From contig CM048557.1 of assembly GCA_026413225.1 (NCBI GenBank), positions 16,966,871-17,030,870 on the forward strand: 64,000 nucleotides of DNA, in the 5' to 3' direction. Shown here piece after piece: positions 23,301-38,300 of the stretch (positions are counted from its first letter, which is position 1; each line of letters begins with the position of its first letter). This stretch comes from Otis tarda (taxonomy: Eukaryota; Chordata; Aves; Otidiformes; Otididae). The translations under genes and the position numbers were made by a program. The notes beneath the pieces were generated by a model. That model made no database searches and was not told the DNA's origin. It was given only the letters and a program-made list of their open reading frames with translations.

Positions 23301-26300
23301 GGTGACAAAAGAGATCACAATTGTTATTTATTGCTTTGATAATCAAAAGGATGGAAGCAAAAGTGGCTGAAAGCTGCTACATTTCAATTCCTGAACCATC
23401 CAAAATGAATAGCACTTATCTACTACCACTAACGGGACAAAGTAAAATGAATTTAAAAGAAAGACAATGTAAGGAACTAGCACTTGGAATTTTTTTTTTT
23501 TACTGAAATGGACTGTGATTTTTTTAAACAACTTCCAAGACATATGAACACTTTCTCTTCAATAATTAAAGCTAGAATAGTGACAAATACTAGGATATTA
23601 TTCTATAAAAGTGAGGAGAGGGTTGCATGCCAAAATGCTAGCAGTATGTTCTGATTTGTCAAGACCAGGGCAGGGGTGCAACACATAAGCTTCAATTAAT
23701 AAAGGCAAAAATTATTTTTACAGGTTAGTCTGTTTGTAGTCTCTGTTTCCCTACATAAAGATTTGTACTAAATAAAAAAAGACTTGATAGTCTACTAAGA
23801 TCTTCTAATCTTAGATTTAATTATCTCAAGTAGACTAAACTGAAATCTCCTTTATTCCCATAAAAAGTATCACAATGTTCATATATGTAATACAGAACAC
23901 AACCATATTACAAGACAGTTTATTCCTGAATCAAACACTTTATCAGAGTATAGCAAAATTAAGGAGTTTGTTCTTCTGGTTATTCTAGAATTCTATGTGC
24001 CACCTGTAGTCCAGAACAGATTTGACACCATCATCCATATCTCAAACAGGGACCACTCCCAGTGTCTGACAAGTTACTCTCAAGAGCAGTGCTTGGCTAG
24101 TCTTCAACTTCTGTCCTCCATCCTCCTGGATGAGAGGGATGAAATTCCAATCCAAATCTAACTGTTCTGAGCAGAATTTCAAAAGCTTACCTTTGAAGTC
24201 TTTTAACTATATGTTAAAAGAATAATCATACATTTAAAAAATGCACAATAATGTGCATCAGGGTCAAAAGTTATTAATGGAAGATTGACTCAATAATCTT
24301 CCACTGAAATTGAGGCTTGATAAGGAAAGTCATACGTTACAGTAACTAACTGGAAGTAAAACTTCAAAGCAAGTACTTTGGAAGCAGGTTTCCAGTTATA
24401 ACCTCAGGAACTGCCAGTTACAAAGAAATTTTTGATGACACGCAGTGTTCCTCAACAGTGCTTATTTAAGGGAGTGAAGACAATAAACAGGTATTCTCAC
24501 CTTTTGAAAACAGCTGTTTCAGTTTTAGCATCTACAGTAAGGCTCAGTGTCTCCTTCATGCTGCCGTTCATTACTGTTTCAGTTACCTTGTCTGCATTTT
24601 CTACATCATCCTCTCCATCTGAGCTGGCCTCCATAGCAACACTTCCTGGGGCTAGATATATACAAGTAATTTAGTACACGGCTGGTTATGTTTTCTGTTT
24701 CATGAACAAGCACACTAGTCAATATAACCAGTTTTGCACACTTCTTGAATTCTTCCTTACAGAGAAAGTCACCTTTCCGCAACCCCCACTATACACATAC
24801 GTAGAGCGTAAGTACTTCTTACAGATGGCTTAAGGAAAAGTCCCGTTCTGTAACTTTTTTCTTTTTTCACTTTGCAAACCACTTAATGTTTTAGATTGAC
24901 AATGGTTACTGCAACAGGTCTGCAAGAATAAGACTAATAGGATTACAGTAATGTATTATTTTTCTGTACAGTCAAATTCATTACACAAGCCCACACAGTA
25001 CAAATTTGACACTAAGTTTCCAAGTACAGACAAGCCTTTGGGAAGTCCAGTCTCCCTGGACTTCTCATCTGCACTTCTTGTTCTGTCAATAACACACACA
25101 AAAAGCTAATCGGCACATGTTTGGCCTTTAACCACTTCATACATGTAGAAGAAAGAATTAGTCATGCATAGTGAGGTAACTTGGAAGGGAATGAGCAGGA
25201 AGGGGAAAGTTGAACATGCTGAGGCTTCCGGCCTGTTGCCACACAGGAAGAGACTAGAGGCTACCACTCTTCTCTGGCACCAGCTCAGCTAATTAAGTGC
25301 TGACACAGGTGAGGATTCTCTAACAGAACACACCCAGCTTCTTTGTAATGCTTTTCTGTTCAACATATGTAGGCTTTTTAGAGGTAACAGTAACACTGGG
25401 ACCTGTTTGAAATAGAAAACTGTTTTAAATAGTTCAGAAATACTTTGACAAGTCATTTTCACTACCTGGCAGAGCCAGATGAGAGGTCTCTGGAAATCTA
25501 AATTTTAGAGTTTGGGGAGATCTTTCTCAGGTACAACTCTTAAAAATCAATCTGTTTGCATTTCTGAATGCGGTGTACTTACTTTCTAGCTGTGTTGCAA
25601 GAGCAGTTACATTTGCACTCAAGGGATCAATCGCGTCTGTATTTGTTTCCATTTCCACAGGAGAATTACTTCTTAAGGAATCTTTTGAGCTTCAAAAACA
25701 AAGTAAAAAAGCTTTAGAAATGTTTCTGAATAGTAAAATTACATGTTCTTAAAACAGTACTTTTAGTTTTATATCAAAGCTATGAGGCCTAGAATTCTAC
25801 TGAAACTGAATGACAGCAAGTTTGTCTTAGAAAGCCATGTTAAACAAAAGTTTAGTAATGCAAAATCCACCAGAACTGAGCTGACTGAGCATATGTTTGG
25901 GGATGGTTCTATTTTCACTTGTTACATTTTTTTTCATTACAAGTAGTATTGCACATGTCCCTGGTAAATAAGGCATACAAGTATCACTGGCTCCTTACAG
26001 TCTGTTCAACATTTTTAACTGACTTAAAATGCACTCCTTTGCAACCTGAAAGATGGTTCTCTGCTGAGACTGCCAATACAGTCATTGTCCACTATGGAAG
26101 CGATTTTACCACTTAATCATAAACACAGCATAATTACAAGTTTTTCATTCTGAAGGAACTCAAAAGGCAAGATTTGTCTACTTGAAACACTTCTTAACAT
26201 TTACAGAACTATGTCTTTTCTATCCAGAAATGGGGTAACTCCAAGCTTTTGTTTTCTAAACCCAGAATTGTTATCAACTTACCTGCCTCAAGCATGAAAC

Positions 26301-29300
26301 ACTGTTTTATGTTGGAAAAATCAATCCTAGCTGTTTAATATCCAGAAGGACAACTGAGAGCCAGATATATAAAAGGAAGAGTCTTTGGATTGGAGAAGGA
26401 ATCAGTTCTTGACTGCTAGTATTTTGCAACTCAAAATCTACACCTACACTATTAGGTACTTACACAGAGGACTTCAGTTATTTTTTTTTTTTAATGTAGA
26501 GTTCAAGCCAAAAAAGGAAAGTGTATCTCAGGCATTTTCAATATAGTGCAGAACTGCCTAACCTAGGCATCACAGCTGCATAATCATCCATGTTTTAAAA
26601 AAAGAAAAGCAAAAACCCCAAGTCTATTTGCTTTGTAACATCCATAAAACAGAATCATCGTAGACATGTTATGACCTTTAAAAATCAGAGACCAATGTTA
26701 AAGGACTCAAATATTCTTTAAAAACCATCTAAAACCATGAGACACTAGGATCCACCTATCCTACAAAAGCCTACTATGGGGCAGATCACACACAGATAAC
26801 TGCTTTAACAGATGGGGCCCTTTGGATACTACACACCTTGTATTATACCAGTACACTACCAACACAGGAATTGGTAGAGATGGACACCCCAAGGAAACCA
26901 AACAGCAGCTGCCATTACATTTAGCAGTAAAGAACTTGCCTTGAATCACTAACACTCTTACCTCAAAGAGGATGTGAACTCTGAAAAGGAAGCCCAGCCA
27001 GCTTCTTTTGCTGGCATAGGTTCTTCTGTACTCCACACATCAGACCCAGCAGAATCCAGATTGGCACCATGTGCAGTCTCCATGGGTACATCAAAGTTAG
27101 CTGACCAGTTTGGTGCTGAAAAACCATCAACAAGTTCATTAGGAACAAATTTAAATAAAGAACATGAGTGCACATACGCCTAACACTCTGATTCTCTATA
27201 TGTACATCCCAAAAAGAGCAGCAAAATTGCTAACTAGACTTTAAAGCACATGCAGAAGAATCCTCTATATACTGTTAAAAATGAATGCATTCCCTAAAAG
27301 GGCAACTCTGCTAGTAAAGCAGAATTTTTGACACAGTAACTCAGTGTTCTGCGAAAGACTGATATAGCTTATCTGAAGAGCAAAAACAATAAACCATACT
27401 AGATCACAAGTATAATCCCACTTTATTCTTTAAACTAACATCAACATCTGTTACCATTTTTCAAAACTAATTTCTATAGTAATTAAAAAAAAAAACCACA
27501 ACTTAAGAGTTTTCATCCCTTTTTCAGTTTCCTATGCACATTTTCCTGAACACAGAAAACGAGCACGTCAACTTAGGTATGAGCAGTCTAAATAATTTCT
27601 CATGCACTAACACCCCTGTTAAGTTTTAGAAAAGTTTAAGGCTTTTTAACACTTGAAATATTTATTGGGATTTTAAATTTTGGAGCAACTGTGACTTAAC
27701 CACATCTAATTTAGGATAGGTCAATCCAAAATACTTCACCTACCCAATGGAAACATGTTTTTCATTAACACTTACATACAAAAAAACAGGCTGAAAAGGA
27801 AGCTTTGACTAGCAATTAGAAATTCCAACCCAGGCAGATATGGGAGGAGACCCACATGGATCAAAACTTGTTTGACACACAGATGCCAACGACACCAATC
27901 TGACAAAAGAAAAGAAAACCCTTAACTCTTCCTTCTACTTTAATTTAATTCCTTACAGTCTAGATAAACACAGGGCTTTTACCTACAGATATTGTCAGTT
28001 TAACCAAAGTCAGTTTAGTCTACTGTGATTTGAATGTGAAAACTTTTAAACCAATTACATCAGTTAAATTTCTACATAAGAGTCTACTGATGCACATCTT
28101 TCATTCACATATGAAACCAGACCAATGCAAATTCACTTGGCTTCTGTAGGAAGTATTTTAAAAGAGCACTGTTAGATGAAAAGTTGGTCTGAAAGGCATC
28201 TAGTAAAAATAACCATATTTTAAGTTTGGAGATTAACCACCTATTAGTTTTGTAGGCATTCAAGATATATCAATGATTACATCTCATCCTTCTCTTCCCA
28301 ATTCCTCCTCCTTTTTTTTTTTCCTTCTTGAAGAATAGAAACACTTATTTTAGAGAGACTAAGTAACTTGACTCAACAAAGAATTCAAACTTGCCAACAC
28401 TTGCATGCTGTGTTGCAAGCAATCTTTACGGTGGGAAAGACTACTTTATTAAGATAGTTGGAATAAAAACAGTAAACAAGAAAAATTCCTACAAAATAAG
28501 ATTGCTAGATCTAACACCTTCCTATAACTCAAAGCAGTAGAGAAAAGCTACGTACGTTCACTTAAGTCTACTTCCATTTTGTCCTCTGTACTGGTGTGTG
28601 ATTCAAACAAGTCTTGTTTTGTTCCATCCTCCTCTTCAGAGTCTGTACTTTCTTCACTGTCAGTACTGCCCGAACTTAAAATACAAACAGACAGTTTACA
28701 TTCTGTGTTTAGTATCAGAACCTGGGCACAATGAAATACTGCAGAGTTTGCAGCTAAAGAGAACTACAACAGCTGTCATTTCTGATAGAATGACTTGGGG
28801 TATAATTTGTTAGCTGTTAGTATTCCCTTCATTTATCTCAAAAAAACCCAAGGTTGAAGGTTTTCACTTGAGCATGTAAAAAGGCCATCTTCCCCCGCCT
28901 CCATCTGCAAGTAAGAGACACAGACTGGTTTTACTTCTGCCATGTAAAAGGGAGCAGAAAAGGAAAGCAAGGTACGATATCGGATCTGTATATGGAGATT
29001 GTTGGTCTATTTGGCCTCTTCACACTAAACAGAAGTGCTGAAATTCAGAACTCTCTTTGATACCAATCTAACAAGATATAACTTGATTTAGCTTAAAATC
29101 TAACAATCAATCGATTCTGATTCTATAAATCTATATAAATCTAACAGATCTATTTTAATATCTCCCCAACTGTATTCCAGTCCATTCTTCTTAACTACAT
29201 ACATACTTTACACCCTATGGGCACTCTCCCTTGCTGATGAGCACAACTAACACAAAAAAGCAAGGTAATGTGAGAAGGTAAGGATGTCCCTGAAACACAT

Positions 29301-32300
29301 GACATTAAGTAACCACAATATCATCAGACAGAATAATCTATTTTGTACAGAAGGTATTAGCAACATGCATTTCAAAGGTTGCAAGGGAAGAAGAAATTTG
29401 GTTTGTGAATGCAGCCACAAGAAGCACAGAAAATCCAGACTACCCTGGGACAAAATTCAGTAGATGTCAATGGAGGCTGCACAGCCCTGAGAGTTTTGGA
29501 GACCAAATACTCCTTCACCTCATTGCCTCTTCCTATGCAGTTTTGTCCACAACCACAATGGTACTGAAGAGAGGACAGCAAGGTCTACAGAAGTGAGGAG
29601 CTGGACTGCCTTGTCCAAGACAAGAATGGCCAAGTAGGTTTAAAAGCAGAGGGAAAGAATAAGCAGCAGGGAAAAAAAAAAAAAAAACCAAACCAACAAG
29701 CTACAAAAATTGAAGTGCAGGACAAGTTGAGTACACAGGGCAGCTGTCGCCATCTTCTGCAAATTATGGCTGGAAGACAAACGCTAGAGCCATCCCTCTA
29801 CTCATTTCTCCAACAGAATGGAAATAGCTAGTTATGTTGGACAGTCTAGGCTAACAGTCAGCCTGAACCAGAAGACATGCTCAGTACGAGGGTTCACTAG
29901 ACTGCTATTTGGATGAAAACACACATTTCTCACCTGGAACGTCGCTGGGACTCTGGTGTAAATGCAATATGTTTCTCTTCCCAAATGTCTTCCTCATCAG
30001 ATCCACCATCATCAAACTGCTGTATCCGCTCCTTACAGCATGCCTCAAACAAGGCTATATTGCCCTAAATATGGAAAAGTATAAAATCCGTATTTATGAA
30101 TAATCATTCTACTTACATTAGTAAACATTTTGGAAACATATGACTATTCTGAAAAGATTCTTAAACCAGTGGGCAAAAAAAAAAAAATTCTCTAAAAGCA
30201 GCAGAAAACCAGAATGTCTTAACAACTTAAAGTTGCCAAGAAAATATTCAGTGGTGCTTGTTTTACTCGGCTACTAACAAGCTGAGTAGACCATCAAAGA
30301 ACAGCTAGGAGTTTCCATCATGTTTAAGAACAGCACGCAGGAACAACATTGAAGAGCTTTTCGTATAACCAGACTGCTACGTACTCCAGCTTTACTTTCT
30401 GTAATGGAGTTCATTTCAGCTCAACTGACAAGTAATAGCTAGGGTTGAAGTCTCTGTCCTTTCTTTCCCGCCACCACAATCTCACTGGAAGACTGAAATA
30501 GCTTCTATCCATAAAATAAAAGCATGCAATATGCACAAATCAAATCCAAACCTGTTCTTGAACCCAGCCATACAAATTAGAGCAATTCTGTTTATTACTG
30601 ACCACAAAGAAAAACAGTGTCTTCCAATTAGAGAATCTCATGATGAAAGAACAAAGCAGGGTACTGATAGTTTAAAAGACAGTAATTTTTCTGACAGTAC
30701 AGGAACACGTACTTACACTTTCATTAGTATTGAGGGTAAAGTTGATGTCTGAGACCCGATCAAAAGAAACACTACAAAAAAGCAGATGTTTGCAATAAAG
30801 CAAGATGTTGTATAGATGAACACATTACATTTCTCTTAGGTTTCTCATTTTTCAATAATCTAAAAATACAAGATTAAAGACAGAGTGGTTTCCAACATAA
30901 AACAGTCAAATTCCACACTGAGGAGACCTAGCAATCATGTGATTTTTCTAATTGTGAAATATCTTAAACAAAAATGCAAAATAATGTCATGTCTACCTTA
31001 CAGTTAGCTGTGAAGATGCAACAAGTCTAAGCAAGCATAAATGAAGTGATATCGGCAAATCTCAAATACTGTTCTGCTACGCACTTGAAAAAAAAAGTAG
31101 GCCTAAAGAATGTCTTATCTGACTATGGTCTACTATGATACAGCTCAACATTCTGCAGAGATCTGTGTTAGCAGTTCTTATACCCTTCTAACTGATTTCA
31201 CCACTCTATAGATGGACCTTTCAACAGGAAGAAAGGAAGTGAAAAATGCAGTATCAACTTCTGTTTCCTAAAGTAAAAAAAAAAAATAAATTTTTTTTTT
31301 AAAAAAGCCAATCACTGAAGATTTTTCCAAATGGAACACTAAATATTAGCATAATTTAATGTGAAGATATGTAAAGCCTATGGAGCAGTTTCACCAAAGT
31401 AATTACAAACATGTCTTAGACTAAATATAGCACTAGACAAACTAGGTCTCCAGGGAAAGAAAGGAAACAGAGGAGGAAAAAATAGGAAATACTACCAGAC
31501 TTTCAGAAGAGTTAATATATTCCTTCTCTAGCCACACAGAGCAGTGCAATTCAGCAGAGCACATATTACCCTTCCTCTAATCCTCACTGCATTACAAACT
31601 ACAGAACAAGGTAAACGGTCTAAAGGCACGTCAGTGTTTAGTGCGACTGAATTATTGTGCAAGTTACCATCTGAATTACTGTACAACAGTAAAGCATGTA
31701 ATTTAAGCTGTAACTGATTCTTGCACAAAAAGCATAACTTTAAAGTAACTTATTTACAGCTTAATTCAACTCATGAGTACATCATCAGTACACCCATCAC
31801 AAACCTCAAGAGATCTGCTTACAGAAGTAGCCATCTTCTTTCCACCAAGACCATACACTACCAAAGGCATGATCTTAAAGGAATTCCAACTCCCGTACTT
31901 GGCAAAATCCACTTGCTTCTAACAAAGTTAAAGAGTATCCTAAGTAGCTTCCCCTCCCTTCATATCTTAATCCATAATCTCAGCAGATTATGTGCTGTAA
32001 TAAGGCAGCAATGCTTCTTAGATGGCATATGCAAGCTTCAGTCATCTATCACTTAGTAAACATGTCCTACAGAAGAGCGCTGAGACATTTTATTGTCTTT
32101 TACCCCTCTAAAAAGCATCATCAAGTAACACCTTTTATACTCTTATCCGCATGTTCTTGCATCCCAAGCCATGAATTCTTACAAAAATCAAGATCAACTT
32201 TGTTTTCAGTAAGAAATCCCATTCTTCCCCTTTCCCATTATGGCATCAGTTTACTTAAAAACCTGATATCTTTCTTCAGTTCTATGTGGCATGTTTTTGT

Positions 32301-35300
32301 TGTGGTTTGGTTTTGTTTTTAACCTGACCAAGATTGTTCTTATTTCCTCATCACTTACCCTGTTTGCAGAAATGAGTCTTAACCGCCTTGACCTCAAAAA
32401 CAACAAAGGTAGATTTATGATGCCCTTCCTTACTTCCCTACAAGAAAGTACACTCACAGACGTTTTGTTCCTGTCACCTTTCCCAGGAAAACTTCAAAGT
32501 AGAGCTATTCATCTGGTGTGGTACATAGATTCAAAAAGGGGGGGGGCAGAAATCACTTTGGGGCATGGAGAAAGTACCCCCAATAACGCCATCACATTGG
32601 GCATACATAGCTTTCAAAAGCAGAGTTATTTATTCACAAGTACTGTGTTCTCATGTTGGCACAACCAGGATATTAGAAACAGAAGATAAACTGTTGCTTT
32701 CCTCTATAAATTGTTGAGACTTCTATCAACGCACAGAAATGGTACAAAAAAAACTAGCACTGATGACAACTGTCTCATCAGTAGAAGCTTGTATTTATCA
32801 TCAGCAAAAACACAGCCAAATACACAATAAGAAAGGAGACTCCCGAGACTATAGTCAAAGCCAGCATAATGTCATACTCACTTGCCGATGTCATCTTGAT
32901 CAGCAAACTTCTCATCGTTGAAGCCAAACTGGTCAATAAAATTGGACGTCATTTGTTGCATCTGATAATCAGAAAAGGCCTGGCAACCCCAGGACCAACG
33001 ACAGTGATATGATGATTCTAATAATACTCTAAATCCTATTTGCCCATTTTGCTCCAAAGAAATAAAAGTCTCTCTAATCTAAACATAAAGGACAGGAAAA
33101 GGATTTATCTTAACCTTTGAATTTTAAATGGTAGCACTGACTACACACCTACTTACATTTACTGACTTGAAAGCTAGTCTTATAGCAGCTCTTAATAAGA
33201 AAGTTGTCTAGTTTAATCACATGTTAATCAGCATCTTCCCAAATGCACCCCAAAGAAACAGTGAAACAATACAGTACACTAGATTAAAGAAGAAGCTGCC
33301 TTTGTTCAAAATAACATGAAGTTATGAATGGTAAGAACCAGAAAAGTACATTATATATAGATACTAAAGCACAGTTGCTTATTTATCATGTAGTATCACT
33401 AGAGCTATCAGCCTCAGGCACACACACCAGTAGTGACTATTCAACATCTAGGAGGAGGAAACTATTGACCATTGACTCAACTGTGGTTTTTTTATTTATT
33501 TTTAAATTTTAAATAAATTTGCTACTGTCAACTGCCAGTAGATGGGTACATACACATGAAGGTACACATAGGCATTTTCTCCTATCCATAACAGGAGTTT
33601 TTGTCCCTTATTTCCCAGCACTATAATTAAATTATCACACATTCTCTACAGACTTTTAACAGTGTTATTTCCATGTGTAAAGTCAGCAAATGTTAAGATA
33701 TTCTAGGAAATATAGCTGTCATGTCAGCTCTCTTGGTTTCTTGTCCAGGTAGCTAAAGGGACATAGCATACAGACAAAACCTTTGAAGAAGGTGGTGAAG
33801 ATGAACAAAGTGAATACAGGGGGGAAAAAAAACCCAAAAACAAAACCAAAAGAGAATGGTCAAAAAAAAAAAAATCAAGTTTGGATTAAGGCACTATGAA
33901 AACCGGAGAGAAAAGAAAAAAAAAAAAAAGGAGATATAGACAGATGAGGTATACAGCAAGACGCTATCAGGGCTGGGAGTAGGTCTGAAAAATCCTCATG
34001 ACTGGTAGGTTTACTATGCTAAGCCAGGCCAAAGCAAGAATTTTTACATTTTGATCCCAAATTTTGAAGTCTGATAGTTAGTTCTGAAATACTAGTTGTA
34101 TTAGTACCAAGTCCAGAAGTTTATCAACATTACACTGGTAGACAATCAATTACTGACTGTTCTCCCTATAAAATAATTACTCTGCTAGAGCTGGTTACTG
34201 AGTTTTCCTTTCCTGTAAAGTATTTTCACTGTTATGGATATTAAAAAGCACGTGACAAAGACATTAGTAATTTACCTCCATGAGAAGAAAAAACCCCGAA
34301 GTAGTTAAACAGATTTGTTCTGTTTTACAAAAGGTGCAATCATTAAGAGCATTGCTCACCAGGATAAACAGAAAATTAAATTAAGGCATGAGGTTTATGA
34401 CACCAACTAGTTGTAAAACTAGTGTGAAATCTTACCATCACATCAAAGTTGTCTACAAGCATATAAAATGTAGTTAGGAACTGCTAGCGTATCTCAGACC
34501 ATAGACAGTTCCATCTTGTTCTCTAATATATATTTAGTATGCTTAAAAGAGATAAAAAGTGGTACTAAGCTGGTGGAGAAAACAACAATAATGCTTTCCT
34601 GGAGTAAAAGTTTCCAGAGCCATAGCAAGACAGCACATTAAATACTGCTAGCACAAGAAACCTTACAATCCAGGACTAGGTGACTGAACATTTTTCAAAG
34701 ATGTCAGTTTTGAAGTGTTACTCAAAAAAAAAAAAACCAACCCTTCCCTTCTGGAACAAAAAAATACAGTATTGACCTAGATTTGAATGCCAAAAGAAAG
34801 AAGTTACAGTAAATGTAATTCTGCACAGGTAGAAGTTAAATTTTACAAAAATAAACCAAAGATGAATAAGTTCCTTGGTACTCCCCCGCCTTATCCAATT
34901 CCTAATGGGTCCACTTGAGTTTTGGAAATCTACCTCCTGTCTCCTCCTTTAATTATCGGTCTAGAATTCCAGCTGAAGCGAGAGGCATCTTTATGCATTA
35001 ATATGTGCAGCTGGAGAATGTTTTAAGTAATTTCAAAGCATTTCCCATCAGTTAGTTATCTTGTCTAGTATCATGCTTGCCTCACAAACAAGTAAAGTTT
35101 AGTTTGGAAAAAAAAAAAAAAAAAAAGAAAATTGTAACAAACTTTAAAGGAACAGCACTGGACTATTTGCATTTCTCCAGATTAACTACTTGGAACTGCT
35201 GGGATTGTCTAGGCACAGCAAGTCCCTTAAGGGGATGCATGAAAAGCACAGAGATACTTGAATATCTAGATCTTACTTTCTCACTAGAGCTGCTACAGAG

Positions 35301-38300
35301 AGCATTCAACCTACCAAGTTAGTATTCAGGTGCACCTTACATGGACAAAAATCACTGAATCAGATAAAAATGCATCAGATTCTTAAAACTTGAGCCACCA
35401 CCCACACTGCAAACTTAGATAAGTAATTATTTATTATAAAAACTGTAGAAGATGCATAAAGTACCAAAGCTAGTCTTGGACTACGTAGGTACTACATAGT
35501 TGCTAGCGTGAGCTCAAAGATCTTGGTTAATAACCCAGACAAGTAACATGTTCTACAGAAGGGATTTATTGGCAGTCTTGTGTCACATGGCTCCCACTCT
35601 TTCACCACCAGTGAAAGAACTGGAAGAGATGTATATTGCCAATAGGACAGAATATTACAGAAATGTTGTCATTCTTTATCAAAATAGCACCAATGATCTC
35701 CATAATCACTCACCGCAAAAATACTCTAATACCATAACCATATTAAACACTGTATCATTGTCAGTCAACCAGCTATGAAACCATTAAAACTTCAAGGACA
35801 CAGCTTTGACTTAGGCTTTCTGTCTGGTACATCTGAAAATTCCCTAGGCATTCTCAATTTTTTTTTTAAATTAACCAAATGAAAAATAATTATATTTGAA
35901 ACATCCACAAATGAGTTGTCATAAGCATATACTGGATTTAAAAATAAATTAAAGTTCATCGGAAACTTAGTTCAGAAAAATCTGGCTATATACACTTGCC
36001 AGCTATCAAGAGTCTATAAAGCTAAAAACATCCAAGCTGCTAGATACAGCCTGTCACAGGAGTATACTTAGCTCTTCATTGACATTGCTGTGACAGCTGC
36101 AGAGTTTGACATTTTGCCAAAAACTTAAAAAACCATATAACAACAAATATCCAGGCTTCCTTGTTTACTCAAAATAAGGGTCGACATTTAAAAAAAAATA
36201 TCTATTAGCAAAACCAAACAGAAACCCATATTTGCTTTCATAACAATTCACACTTGCCAGAAAACACAATTAGAAGTCATGATTTCAAACTTCTGCATCT
36301 AGTAAGAACTAAAGTTAATGTTGAAACTGTGTTCAACTTAGCCAGACAGTTGGCATATAATATGTGTTCTTATGCATGAGTAGAAATCTGCATCACAGCA
36401 TGATCAAGGACTAAAAACTGGAAGGTACACAAAGATAGATACTTGTGTTAAAAACCACACCTCTAGGCTTGATAAAACACAGTAGCGTGCATGGATACAC
36501 ATCCAAGTTTTATTTTAAGTTTTCTAGATTTGTATTTGCTTGTGACAGAAACACAATTTCCACTGCTTTTTAATAATTTCCTATTTATTTTTACAGAAAG
36601 AGCAACTTATGCTGTTGGAAGAATTGAACTCACCTGCTGCAAAGAAGAATCCTGTGAGAAGCCAGTTTCTTTAAAGTCAATTTCATCATCACTGGAAGAA
36701 TGAATGTGGCAAGTAGTAACCTATACAAAGGAATTTAGTTATTTGCATAGTATATGACAGTCACTCAAGTATACTCACACTATCTTGCTGAATGTTCACA
36801 GTTTCACATTGAAACAGTACATGAAATTATTTTTAGTTTTCCCAACTGCTATACCACATAAAACAGACCCTGAAATATTTCAATAGCATTAACACATATG
36901 TATTAGATAGTCCAAAAAAGCCAAAGCTTTTGACTACTTGAGAATGTCTATTTAACATTAAAAAGTCAGTCCTACAGCAGACAGTTATCTAAAACTAAAT
37001 GAGACAAAACTTGCATCTTGTCTTTGTACTGCATGAAATATATTGAACAGCAAGTTAATTAGTAGTCACCAAAATCCCAGGCTATATACAGAGATCCTCC
37101 TCCTTTCCTATATATGGAATATATAACAATTAAAGGCAAACTCTTAGGTGTCTACAGTATTTACAAAAAGATAAAAGAATTATACTTCAGAAATTAGTAA
37201 CTGATGTGTACTTGCAGAAACAGAGTTGTTGCCACAGCAACTACTGCTTTAAATATTACCCTTGAAAGAAGAGATTTTTTTTTTTAATGATCTGACACAG
37301 AACTAGTGGGAATAGCTTGTTCAGTGACACTGCTATCTAAGCAACATGTTCTTGGAAGTACTCATCTTCAATCAGGAGAGCACTCAAAAGTAATTTTCAC
37401 TAGGACAGCAATTATCTAAAGTGACAGTAGTGACAGATTACCCTTAAGACATACTCCATGAAGAATCACTAGTATAAAGCAAATCTACAAATGACAAAAT
37501 TTATACTGCACTATAATATGCTGCAGTATTCTACACACCCCTAAACTCCATGTTACATATTCTCAAGTGAAGTCAGGTGGTTTACGGATTCTTTTTATTT
37601 TTTTTTTTTAAGAAAATACAAATCTGTATAGACTGAAACACATGCAAGGCTTCAGACAAGACAGACCCCTTCCTATGCTCACACAAACATCACAGGACAA
37701 TACTACAGTCAGGACACACGTGAAAGAAATAAAAAAGTGATTACCTGAAGTATATTGTGCTTTTATGCTTTTTCATCTGTTAGCATAACACTTATTTAAA
37801 AAAAAATAATTGGGAGTGCTTTATTCTTGCACATCTACCATTCAGCCCTGCACTGCAATTTACATACTAGAAGTACCCTGACTTCAAAGTTAGTGAAATT
37901 CTGAAAGTAACCTGACCTATCGACACTAAAACTGTCAGTAAGTGGGAGAAACAGTAATGCACCAAATGATTTCTGGGCTTGTTGTGTCTGGAGAAGAACT
38001 GTTACATCAAATGATGAACCAAGTCCACTGAAGCTTAGGGCTCAGAATATATTTATGGAATATTCTTGCAAAGTCTGCACACTTCCAGGTAATTATATGA
38101 CATTCCACACCACAAGCTGGGGTGCCCTAGATACTGCCGCCCTCACGTGGGCACATTTTGAGAGGACAAGAGGTAACACACTACTCCTACAACTGCAACT
38201 TGCTGAGGGAAAATAGACCCCAAATCAAGTAAGAAGTTGTTTAGTTTTAGTTACTGCTAATGAACAAGTTAATCCACAGTAGAAATTCTGCCCTTGACTG

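Noticed and set aside
31273-31306. A-run followed by T-run near 31290 resembling a palindrome
   Set aside because: Homopolymer adjacency in AT-rich DNA, not an informative inverted repeat.
32291-32689. 132-codon open frame on the plus strand
   Set aside because: Antisense to a PPP6R3 intron; no domain or family signal. Expected by chance in 64 kb.
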